Shown here: one piece after another, positions 5,763 through 12,751 of the stretch | How the letters are laid out: each line of letters begins with the position of its first letter | Position numbering within the stretch: position 1 is the first letter of the stretch | DNA from: CAYTAP01 sp964435775 | GTDB taxonomy: Bacteria > Planctomycetota > Phycisphaerae > Tepidisphaerales > Tepidisphaeraceae | Assembly: GCA_964435775.1 (NCBI GenBank) | Contig: CAYTAP010000097.1 | Location: 1-16,173, forward strand | Reading direction: 5' to 3' | DNA: 16,173 nt | Position numbers and translations under genes: made by a program | The notes under the pieces: generated by a model | Told to the model about the DNA's origin: nothing | Databases searched by the model: none | The model's input: only the letters and a program-made list of their open reading frames with translations

Positions 5763-6221
5763 ATGAAAATGAAAGGCAGCAAACAAGCGCACTACGACAG
5801 CGGGCCGAACATGACCCCGCTGGTGGACGTGGTGATGGTCATTTTGATTTTTATGATGCTCGCCGGCAGTTTCGGCGCGCAGGAGCACTACCTGGTCAGC
5901 AATCTGCCCGTTCAGCAACAGGGCGCGGGGGGTACGCCGCCGTCCGGGCAGGTCGATGAGCCGTTGGAAGTCCGCGTGGACAGCATCCCCGGCGGCTTCC
6001 GCGCGGTGGTCGGGGGCAAGCAGGTCACGACCTCCGAAGCGCTCGTGCATGTCATGCAGACGATGCACGATCAGTTCGAGGCCGTGAAGCCAGGCTCGTC
6101 CGACAAAACCCAGGTCATCATCAGCCCCGGCAAGAGCGTCAAGTACACCAACCTGATCGGCGCCTACGAGGCGGCCTTGCAAGCCGGCTTCAAAAAAGTC
6201 GCCTTCGCCACAGCGCACTAA
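5763..6221 (+). CDS. exbD: ExbD/TolR-family biopolymer transport protein (second copy)
   Basis: A 152-residue second ExbD/TolR subunit with the same plan: a basic N-terminus (MKMKGSKQ), then NMTPLVDVVMVILIFMML with the protonatable Asp22, one membrane helix to about residue 38, and a periplasmic domain ending in TQVIISPGKSVKYTNLIGAYEAALQAGFKKVAFAT, close to the typical ExbD C-terminus. I chose the ATG at 5763. The longer reading from 5709 begins inside a palindromic repeat and adds residues with no family counterpart. Ribosome-binding signal is weak (CGGA about 9 nt upstream). The two ExbD proteins differ strongly outside the helix, which suggests a heteromeric ExbD pair rather than a recent duplication. 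It follows the first exbD gene in the same direction, and the TPR-protein gene comes next. Confidence 0.92.
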   Translation: MKMKGSKQAHYDSGPNMTPLVDVVMVILIFMMLAGSFGAQEHYLVSNLPVQQQGAGGTPPSGQVDEPLEVRVDSIPGGFRAVVGGKQVTTSEALVHVMQTMHDQFEAVKPGSSDKTQVIISPGKSVKYTNLIGAYEAALQAGFKKVAFATAH

Positions 6222-6235
6222 CCTGGCCGCGGCAT

Positions 6236-6341
6236 GGCATGGGCGAGTCGCCCATGTCGTTCCCGTACTCGGGAACCAAAAGAAGCTCGTGGCATGTGCG
6301 CCTCGCCCATGTTGTTCGTGTACTCAGGAACCAAGCAGAAG
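6236..6341 (+). repeat. Two-copy direct repeat (55-bp period) with internal palindromes
   Basis: Copy A (6236-6285) and copy B (6291-6341) align along their length as GGCATGNGCG..TCGCCCATGT.GTTC...GTACTC.GGAACCAA. Copy A contains two near-perfect palindromes: CATGGGCGA/TCGCCCATG around one base (6238-6256), and GTTCCC/GGGAAC around 6 nt (6259-6276). Copy B has decayed arms. It begins 14 bp after the second exbD stop. Confidence 0.75.
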
Positions 6342-6371
6342 GGCGGCACGACATCGGTTATGGATAACCTC

Positions 6372-6423
6372 TGGAGGGCGTCGCTCCTGCGGCGCCGCGG
6401 CGTCGCGGGAGCGACGCCCTCCA
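6372..6423. repeat. Long GC-rich hairpin between exbD2 and the TPR gene
   Basis: Perfect 16-bp arms TGGAGGGCGTCGCTCC (6372-6387) and GGAGCGACGCCCTCCA (6408-6423). The interior keeps pairing (two G-T pairs) down to a 4-nt loop, so a 24-bp stem is possible. No T-run follows, so it is not a classical terminator. GGTTAT/ATAACC at 6356-6369 is a second small palindrome just before it. It probably affects mRNA stability or partial termination between the motor genes and the TPR gene. Confidence 0.7.
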
Positions 6424-6490
6424 ACCTTGACCACGAGATGTGCGGGGTCGGCGTTGTGTTCAAACAGATACTCGGCCATAAGATAGAGAT

Positions 6491-9391
6491 ATGAAGCAAC
6501 AGACTTTCGTCAAAAATGAAAAACGTGCTGTTCGCCTTTCGGCCTTGTCGCTTGGATTGTGTATGGCATCCGCCGGCATCGCCTCCATGGGGTTGCTCGG
6601 CGGCGGTTCCGTCGCCATCGCCCAGCCAGCCGCTTCTTCTGGAAAAACAGGGCTCGACGCGCTCAATGACGATCGCCTGATGGCCGAGCTCGCGTCCCTC
6701 CGCCTCGACACGCTTCTCAACCGCGCATTCGAGATCAACAAAGTTCCGGCCGAAAAACGCAAGGCGATCCTCGTCCTCATCGATCTGCAGCGCCTGAGCG
6801 ATCCGAACGAAAAACTCTCAAGCAGCGCCCGCGATGAGCTGGTTCAGTCCATCGCGAGCGGAATTGAAAAGGCGCTGCCCGACCTGAAGGATCCCAAGCT
6901 TCTCATGCAATATGCCGGTGTCCTGATCACCTTCGGCATGGAACGGAACGTCAACACGCTCGAATACTGGGGCGAGAATCCCAAAACCCAGGCCGTCCTC
7001 CGTCCCGTCGCCGAGGCGGTCATCAAGATCCTCGATCGCGCCAAGGAAATGGCCAGCGAGCGCGCCGACGACATCGCCAATCACCTCAGCGGCACGGATG
7101 ATCCGCGCATCGCGCAGTGGAAGGCGATGGACGCGATGATCGGCAATGCCGATTACACCAAGCACATGGTCATGTATGACCTGGCGCTGTCGATGGACGC
7201 CAACAATCCGCAGCGAAAGAAGGTGGCCGAGGAGGCGATCACCTACCTCAAGCAGTTCGACAATCCCGACAGCCAGGTCCAGCCGATCGTGCAAAACCGG
7301 ATGGCCAAGCTCGAGCTGGCCGCCGGTGATTACGACCAGGCCAAGGCGCTCTTCAAGCCGATCGCCACGGCCGATCCGGCGGTCAAGCCAACGCCGACGA
7401 TTCAACAGCAATATGAGGCGCAGTATTTTATGGCGCTGGCGGATGTGCTGGCGAAAAAAATCGACGATGCCAAGAAGGCGCTGACGGCACTTCGAGCCTG
7501 GCAGACGGCCAACCTGCCCGCCGACAACGACGCCGCCGTCAAGGGCGCCGACGCCGCGGCCGACATGATGCAATATCGCATCCTCAGCGCCGAGGCCGAC
7601 GCGGCGACCGACGCGGCCAAGAAGAAAGCGCTCAACGCCGACGCCGCCAAGGTGCTCCTGGCGCTGGTTGAAAAGCAGCCGGGGCTGAGCGGGATCGTCT
7701 ATGAACAGCTTTTGAGCCGTCTGCCCGCCAAGCCCGATTACGCGGAGCTGGACACGCTGATGCTCAAGGCGCTGTTGGAAAAGGCGGACACCGAGCGTCG
7801 AACCAAGGAGGAGAAGTTCGACAAGAATCTGATCGAGGAGGGCGTGGCCGCCGCCCGCGAGCTCGTCAAGCGTTCGGGGACACCGGCGCACCTCAAGGAT
7901 TCCTCCGCGATCCTCATTCCGTTTTTCCTCGACAAGCTCGGGCGCGACGCCGACGCCGCCGAGGCGTTCATGGACTACATCCAGAAGACGCCCGGCGAGT
8001 ACAAGGAGATCGCCTTCGAATACGCCCGCTCGCTCATCGCGCAGCTGCGAAAGAACAACCCCGACGATGAAGCGACCACCAAGGCGTACGAGCGGTTTCT
8101 TCCCCTGGCGATCGACGTGTTCGGCAAGAAGGAGTTCGCCTTCGAATACGCCTACCGCCTTCAGTTGAAGGGGGATTTCAAGGATGCCGCCAAATATTTC
8201 GCACTGGTGCCCGAGACGGATTCGCGCCTTCTTGAAGCCAAATTCTTCGAGATGCTCGCGCTCAAGGGATGGCTGGATGTCGATGGCAAGATTCCCGCCG
8301 CCACGCGCACACAGACGCTGGCGAAGATCCAGGAGCTCGCCGGCGTCGTTCGCGGCGGCGCCGAGCAGCGGGTCAACGCCGCGACGGATGCCAAGACCAA
8401 GAAGAATTATCACGCGATGCTCGTCAAGACGACGCTGCTCGCCGCCGACATCGCCGAACGCGATCAGCAGGACCCCAAGAAAACCATCGCGCTGCTCCAG
8501 GGATTCGAGGATCAGATCAAGGACCTTCCCGATGAGGATGCCCTGCTGACCCGCGCGCTGTTCCTTCGCGTGCAATCCTACATGGCGCTCGGCCAGGCCG
8601 CCCAGGCGGCGCAAAGCCTCCTGCCGGTCCTCAACGGACGCGACGCCGCCAAGGGCGCGGGCATGGTGTACAGCATCCTCAAGCAGCTTGACGAAGATTC
8701 CGACAAGGCCGCCAACCGCCATGACCAGGAGGAGATGCGCCGTCTCGCCGAGGCCCGCGCCGCCCTCACGCCCTTTCTGGTTCAATGGGCCGAATCGAGC
8801 AAGAACCCCTCGATCAAGGCGCAGACCTATCGCTATCGCGTCTTTGACGCCGACAGCCGACGCCGCGCCGCCGAGATGGAACCGGCCGGCGAGAAACGCA
8901 CGGCCGACCTGCAAACCGCGCTCAAGCTCTATCAGAGCCTCCAGTCGCCGGAGAACTTCAAGCTCTATCAGGCAACGGTTGACATCAAGAAAACAAACGC
9001 CAACGAGCCGGATCCGACCGTTCTACTCGGCATCGGCCTGACGCAGTACGACCTGGGCAGTTGGCGTGAAGCGCAGCAGTCCCTCTCCGGCTTGCTCGAC
9101 AAAGGGAAGCTTGGCTCGGGTACGATGCAGGTCACCGATCCCAACGGCCTGACCCGCGTTGTGGACAACGACACCTACTGGGATGCCCGCTACAAGCTCG
9201 TCGATGCCAACTGGCACATCGCCACCGCAAGCAACGATGAGAAAATGAAACAGGCCGTTCAGACCGACCTCCGCCTGCTCTATGTGAAATGGGGCGACAA
9301 GATCGGCGGGAAACTTTACAACGACGACTTCGCCGAACTGCGCAAGCAGATCATCCCTGATTTCAAAATGCCCACGGTGGAAGGGTCGTGA
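6491..9391 (+). CDS. Large exported TPR/helical-repeat protein
   Basis: A 966-residue protein starting with a signal peptide: basic KNEKRAVR, a hydrophobic stretch at about 15-40, and a likely cut after AIA (residue 44), so it should act in the periplasm or beyond. The remainder is almost entirely charged amphipathic helix, with TPR-like helix pairs. Examples are LAAGDYDQAKALFKPIA (about 273-290), a loop of alternating DAAK/DAD helices (about 330-400), MALGQAAQAAQSLLPVL, and LLGIGLTQYDLGSWREAQQS (845-864), where the Tyr/Gly/Ala spacing is closest to TPR consensus. No enzyme motif is visible. TPR arrays usually bind partner proteins. Its place after the ExbB/ExbD/ExbD genes, 269 bp downstream and in the same direction, suggests it is a scaffold or receptor for the VWA motor in the envelope. 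The start codon is only weakly supported by a ribosome site, but the signal peptide fits it. Confidence 0.8.
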   Translation: MKQQTFVKNEKRAVRLSALSLGLCMASAGIASMGLLGGGSVAIAQPAASSGKTGLDALNDDRLMAELASLRLDTLLNRAFEINKVPAEKRKAILVLIDLQRLSDPNEKLSSSARDELVQSIASGIEKALPDLKDPKLLMQYAGVLITFGMERNVNTLEYWGENPKTQAVLRPVAEAVIKILDRAKEMASERADDIANHLSGTDDPRIAQWKAMDAMIGNADYTKHMVMYDLALSMDANNPQRKKVAEEAITYLKQFDNPDSQVQPIVQNRMAKLELAAGDYDQAKALFKPIATADPAVKPTPTIQQQYEAQYFMALADVLAKKIDDAKKALTALRAWQTANLPADNDAAVKGADAAADMMQYRILSAEADAATDAAKKKALNADAAKVLLALVEKQPGLSGIVYEQLLSRLPAKPDYAELDTLMLKALLEKADTERRTKEEKFDKNLIEEGVAAARELVKRSGTPAHLKDSSAILIPFFLDKLGRDADAAEAFMDYIQKTPGEYKEIAFEYARSLIAQLRKNNPDDEATTKAYERFLPLAIDVFGKKEFAFEYAYRLQLKGDFKDAAKYFALVPETDSRLLEAKFFEMLALKGWLDVDGKIPAATRTQTLAKIQELAGVVRGGAEQRVNAATDAKTKKNYHAMLVKTTLLAADIAERDQQDPKKTIALLQGFEDQIKDLPDEDALLTRALFLRVQSYMALGQAAQAAQSLLPVLNGRDAAKGAGMVYSILKQLDEDSDKAANRHDQEEMRRLAEARAALTPFLVQWAESSKNPSIKAQTYRYRVFDADSRRRAAEMEPAGEKRTADLQTALKLYQSLQSPENFKLYQATVDIKKTNANEPDPTVLLGIGLTQYDLGSWREAQQSLSGLLDKGKLGSGTMQVTDPNGLTRVVDNDTYWDARYKLVDANWHIATASNDEKMKQAVQTDLRLLYVKWGDKIGGKLYNDDFAELRKQIIPDFKMPTVEGS

Positions 9392-9399
9392 GAGTAATC

Positions 9400-9634
9400 A
9401 TCACGGAGGCGATGAGAACGCGGAGAACGCGGAGGAAGGAATTGAACCACCAAGCCACAAAGAACACGAAGACGTTCCCGCAATGAGTGCGCGGCATGGC
9501 CATTCACACTATTTTATTTTTGATTTTGAAAGAAATCACTCCTGGTTCCAATAGTGTCCATCGCCGCGCGTCTTTGTGTTTTTGTGGTTCAATCCGCATA
9601 GTTTTCTCCGCGCGCTCCGCGTCTCTGCGGTGAA
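9400..9634. repeat. Imperfect inverted repeat (foldback) between the TPR and racemase-like genes
   Basis: The left arm (9400-9473) contains GAACGCGGAGAACGCGGAG, then ATTGAACCAC and CCACAAAGAACACGAAGA. The right arm (9571-9634), read on the other strand, gives the same words in the same order: GACGCGGAGCGCGCGGAG, ATTGAACCAC and ACACAAAGA. Between the arms, ACACTATT (9506-9513) and AATAGTGT (9550-9557) form a further perfect pair. The repeat runs right up to the next start codon. No gene is present in the gap. Confidence 0.65.
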
Positions 9635-9636
9635 AA

Positions 9637-10560
9637 ATGAGTTTGGAAAGCGTCCGAGTGAAAGCAAACAAATCCGTTCGTGTTGATCTGGAGGTCGTGC
9701 GGAACAATATCCGCGCGATCCGGGAGCGCACCGCGCGGCCGGTGCTGGCGGTCGTCAAGGCCGACGCATATGGGCTGGGCATTTCATTGGTCGCGCCGGC
9801 GATCGCGGAGGTCGTCGATGGCTTTTGTGTTTTCAGCCTCAGCGAAGCCCTGTCGGCCCGGCTGTGGGAGCGCACGGGTCGGCCGACCATCACCCTCGGC
9901 CCGCCCGAAACACTCGATCCCCAAGCCTGGATCGAGGCCCACGTTCGCCCGGCCGTCTCGAATATCACCCAGGCCCGCGCTCTCGCCGACGCCGATCCGC
10001 TCGTCGCGGTCGATACCGGGATGCACCGCTTCACTTGCCCTCCGGAGGATCTTGCCGCCGTCGTCGCGGCCGGAAATTGCCGCGAAGCCTTCACCCACGG
10101 CGTCAGTCTCGATCATGTCGAGCGCCTCAAGACCCTCACCGCCGGCATGGGATTGCGCCTCCATGCCGCCGCCAGTTCCCTGCTTGATGAACCCGCCGGA
10201 TATCTCGACGCCGTGCGCCCCGGCCTCGCCCTCTACGACAAAGCCGTCCGCGTGACCACCCGACTGATCGAAGTGCATGCCGCCACCGGTCCGATCGGCT
10301 ACACCGGTTTTCGCACGCCGCGCCACGGCGTCATCCCCGTCGGCTACAGCAACGGGTTGCACACTGGCTGGTGCATCATCGCCGGCATTCGTCGCCGCGT
10401 GCTTGAGGTCGGCATGCAAACCTCCTATGTCGAAGTCGGGCCGGACGAGCAAGTGGACAACACCGTCGTCCTCCTGGGCGACGGTCTGAGCGAGCGCGAG
10501 CTTTCCAAGGCGTGGCTCATGAATCCGCATGAAGTGCTGATGCGGTTGGGCCGGGATTAG
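9637..10560 (+). CDS. Divergent, short alanine-racemase-like PLP protein
   Basis: A 307-residue member of the alanine racemase fold family (PLP-binding barrel), about 60 residues shorter than typical Alr. Recognisable are VVKADAYGLG with the PLP lysine Lys41, VDTGMHRF (Arg131), LHAAASS (His176), VRPGLALY (Arg194), IGYTGFR (Tyr222, aligning with the second catalytic base) and VIPVGYSNG. Differences from Alr: the HAANS motif reads HAAAS (the Asn is lost), the SMDQ motif reads VGMQTSY, the middle between FTHG and LHAA is compressed, and the protein stops at HEVLMRLGRD, before the conserved C-terminal tyrosine that binds the PLP phosphate. It could still racemise an amino acid, or be a paralogue with another role. 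A GTG at 9658 (M-K-A-N-K...) is an alternative start, since the ATG at 9637 abuts the upstream repeat. Alr normally supplies D-alanine for peptidoglycan. Confidence 0.75.
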   Translation: MSLESVRVKANKSVRVDLEVVRNNIRAIRERTARPVLAVVKADAYGLGISLVAPAIAEVVDGFCVFSLSEALSARLWERTGRPTITLGPPETLDPQAWIEAHVRPAVSNITQARALADADPLVAVDTGMHRFTCPPEDLAAVVAAGNCREAFTHGVSLDHVERLKTLTAGMGLRLHAAASSLLDEPAGYLDAVRPGLALYDKAVRVTTRLIEVHAATGPIGYTGFRTPRHGVIPVGYSNGLHTGWCIIAGIRRRVLEVGMQTSYVEVGPDEQVDNTVVLLGDGLSERELSKAWLMNPHEVLMRLGRD

Positions 10561-10617
10561 GATACCCTACGGATCAGAGTCGCTGTCGCACCCTCATTCA
10601 ATTTTTCCAGGAGCTTG

Positions 10618-12081
10618 ATGCCGCAACACAACCAGCAGGACGCGGCGATGGATGCGACGACGGCTGGAGCGGGCGCGCCATCGTCCCACGCGGTCTCCCG
10701 CTGGTTCCACGTCGTCCCCGAAGCCGCGGACGCCTGGCGCTGGTGCGTCATCGTTTTTATCGGCGTGCTGATTGTCGTCACCTCCGTTGTGATGATCCTC
10801 AATCGCGGGGAACTCAATAAGGACTATCCCAAGTGGTACGAAGCCGGCCAGGAGCTGCTGCACCATCGCCCCCTGTATGCCGTCGAGAAGGATGGCACGT
10901 TTGATTTCATGTATCCACCGGCGTCAGCAGCGCTGCTCGCGCCGCTCACGTTGCTCGGCCCGTGGGGGATGACCGCCGCGCTGGCCGTTTTCAACTCCAT
11001 CTGCTGGTGGGGATGCGCAGCGCTGTGCATCTGGCTCGTCCGCGCCCGCCGGCGAGAAGCCGCCGCCTCCGACGCCGGCGCTGCCATCGACACACCCGCC
11101 TCCGGGCAAAGTTCAACGACCGCGTCGCGCAATCCCCCCAAAGGTTCATGGGGATACGTCCTGCTCGGCGTCTTTCCCGTCGCCGCGACCGCCGCCAACG
11201 TCTGGGATTGCTACATGCTCGGGCAGGTGAGCGTTGTATTGCTTTTGTGCATGCTCGGCGCGTTCGCGTGCCTCCATAAAAGATGGGGATGGCTTGCCGG
11301 CGCGCTCGTTGGCCTCGCCGCCGCGATCAAGGCGTTCCCCATCGCGGCGATCGTCTATCTCGCCTGGCGGCGTCAATGGTCTGCGGTCATCTCCACGATC
11401 CTCGTCACCGCGCTGCTTCTGCTGGCGCTTCCGGCGTGCTTCGTCGGATGGAAACAAAGCGCCACGCAACTCGACAAATGGGCCGATGGAATGCTTTTTC
11501 AATACGACGCCAAGTCGATCGGCCAGCGCCCCACCCGCGGATTCAGTTGGAAAAACCAGTCGATCCTCGGCGTCGGCCACCGCCTCCTGCGCCCCGTCGA
11601 TGCCAACATGAAGCCCGGCGCCGGCGCGAGCAGGACGATGTTCGTCAATGTGGTTAATTGGCCCTTCGCCGCCGTCAGCGCCGCAATCCTCGCCTTCGCC
11701 ACGCTGCTCGGGCTTTTCTACATCTGGTCGATGCCGCCGGCCGAGATGCGCACCGTCCTGACCGACAATCTCGAATGGGGCATGCTCCTGGTGCTCATCC
11801 TCATGCTTTCACCATTTTCGTTCGGCTATTTCAATGTCTGGCTCATGTTCCCCTTCGCGGCCGGGGTTGGATTGTGGCTGACGTTTCCCGACGGTTCCTG
11901 GCCGCGCCGATTGCTCTTCGCCACCATCCTCCTCGCGCTCGTCCTCTACATCACCGGCCTGCCCGCCGTGAAATCCTTCCACGTCCTCCAGGCCGTGGGC
12001 TCGGTCTTCTGGGCTCATTTGGTCATGCTGATCACGATGGGATTGGCGATGCGCCGGCAATGGAAGCGAACGCTTTGCTGA
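10618..12081 (+). CDS. GT87/DUF2029-type polytopic membrane glycosyltransferase
   Basis: A 487-residue integral membrane protein with about ten hydrophobic helices. It resembles the GT87/DUF2029 (GT-C fold) family, whose members use polyprenyl-phosphate sugars (mannose in actinobacteria) to extend envelope glycans. Supporting landmarks are an N-terminal helix (about 42-61) followed by an extracytoplasmic loop with an acidic pair (LNKDYPKWYEAGQELLHHRP, Asp69), FMYPP (97-101), LGQVSVVLLL (201-210), a basic loop ending AAIKAFPIAAIVYL (235-248), and WKNQSILG (311-318). A low-complexity loop of about 30 residues (146-175) interrupts two helices. AGGAG at 10609-10613 precedes the ATG at 10618 by 4 nt. 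It lies 57 bp after the racemase-like gene and could be co-transcribed. The sugar and acceptor are unknown. Confidence 0.8.
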   Translation: MPQHNQQDAAMDATTAGAGAPSSHAVSRWFHVVPEAADAWRWCVIVFIGVLIVVTSVVMILNRGELNKDYPKWYEAGQELLHHRPLYAVEKDGTFDFMYPPASAALLAPLTLLGPWGMTAALAVFNSICWWGCAALCIWLVRARRREAAASDAGAAIDTPASGQSSTTASRNPPKGSWGYVLLGVFPVAATAANVWDCYMLGQVSVVLLLCMLGAFACLHKRWGWLAGALVGLAAAIKAFPIAAIVYLAWRRQWSAVISTILVTALLLLALPACFVGWKQSATQLDKWADGMLFQYDAKSIGQRPTRGFSWKNQSILGVGHRLLRPVDANMKPGAGASRTMFVNVVNWPFAAVSAAILAFATLLGLFYIWSMPPAEMRTVLTDNLEWGMLLVLILMLSPFSFGYFNVWLMFPFAAGVGLWLTFPDGSWPRRLLFATILLALVLYITGLPAVKSFHVLQAVGSVFWAHLVMLITMGLAMRRQWKRTLC

Positions 12082-12130
12082 TTTTCGATTGATGACATTG
12101 GGTGTGAGCCCCTGCCTTCAATCGAAAATC
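12080..12130. terminator. 13-bp perfect hairpin at the glycosyltransferase stop (candidate bidirectional 3' end)
   Basis: GATTTTCGATTGA (12080-12092, overlapping the TGA stop) is the exact reverse complement of TCAATCGAAAATC (12118-12130). The 25-nt loop holds a small GGG/CCC pair. It lies between the convergent glycosyltransferase and PagL-like genes, where a bidirectional terminator would be expected. The stem is AT-rich and no clean T-run follows, so termination is an inference. Confidence 0.45.
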
Positions 12131-12151
12131 GTCAATCAAAAATCGAAAATC
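12131..12151. repeat. AATCGAAAAT-type A-rich repeat next to the PagL-like gene stop
   Basis: GTCAATCAAAAATCGAAAATC runs up to the TAG (12152-12154) of the minus-strand gene. It shares AATCAAAAATCGAAA with positions 82-95, which occupy the same position past the DJ-1/PfpI stop. Confidence 0.55.
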
Positions 12152-12751
12152 CTAAAACGTCCACATGATGCCGATGTAAGGTTCAAACCCGTTGATGCTC
12201 GGATTGCGCCCCCGCCCGCCGTCGATCCGCGCGTTGGAGAGGTGGAAATAGCGGACGCCCCCGATCAGGTTCACTCCTTCATCGATGCGATACGCCACCC
12301 CAAGCCCCGTGCGGAACGTGAAGTTGAAATGCGTCCCCCCTGCCGGAACGGCGTCGCTCGCCTCAAACACCCCGAATCCCACATCCGCAAACAGCGACCA
12401 CTTGTCCCACGACAACAAGTGATGCCTCCCCATCAGCGCGATCCCCCCCGCATAGGTCGATTGATCCTGAAACACCTGGTACCCGTTGAGCTCAATCCCC
12501 AGCGACACATTGTCCAGCACATAATACCCCACCCCCACGCCCCCCACGGCGAGATTCGAGTTCCCCCGATCCCAGTCATGAATGAACGACCCCGTCGCCG
12601 TCACATCCCAAGTCCCCTGGGGAAAGAGCGTCGCGCCCTCTCCCGCTCCCGCCTCCCCCGGCCGCGACGCCGGCGCGCCCGCCAGCACCGGCGAGCCGAT
12701 CCCCGCCATCCCCATGAGCAACAATCCCGCGACGAGTTGAGTTCGAATCAT
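12152..12751 (-). CDS. PagL-like outer-membrane beta-barrel (acyloxyacyl hydrolase / lipid A deacylase-like)
   Basis: A 199-residue exported protein. A signal peptide (about 1-24, ending SPVLAG) is followed by alternating amphipathic strands typical of a small 8-stranded barrel (VGGVGVGYYVL, VSLGIELNGYQVF, WSLFADVGFGVFEA, FNFTFRTGLGVAYRI) and a C-terminal strand ending in Phe (YIGIMWTF), the usual outer-membrane insertion signal. Near the end stands YFHLSNARI (168-176) with His170-x-Ser172-Asn, then NPSINGFEPY with Glu190. This matches the H-x-S-N-A ... N-P-x-x-N pattern and His/Ser/Glu catalytic set of PagL, which removes a 3-O acyl chain from lipid A. GGAG 7 nt before the ATG supports the start. 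If correct, the host makes lipopolysaccharide. A non-enzymatic barrel is the alternative. Confidence 0.75.
   Translation of the reverse strand: MIRTQLVAGLLLMGMAGIGSPVLAGAPASRPGEAGAGEGATLFPQGTWDVTATGSFIHDWDRGNSNLAVGGVGVGYYVLDNVSLGIELNGYQVFQDQSTYAGGIALMGRHHLLSWDKWSLFADVGFGVFEASDAVPAGGTHFNFTFRTGLGVAYRIDEGVNLIGGVRYFHLSNARIDGGRGRNPSINGFEPYIGIMWTF

Noticed and set aside
6818..8914. 698-codon minus-strand open frame opposite the TPR-type gene
   Set aside because: The composition (Gly/Arg/His/Leu-rich, no recognisable domain) is typical of an antisense shadow, and the plus strand carries a signal peptide and TPR-like helices.
10561..10617. Frameshift hiding a missing C-terminus of the racemase-like protein
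   Set aside because: I read the other two frames past the stop at 10560 and found no clear R-x-P-R-x-Y type ending, and the protein is also compressed internally. Divergence is more likely than a single frameshift.
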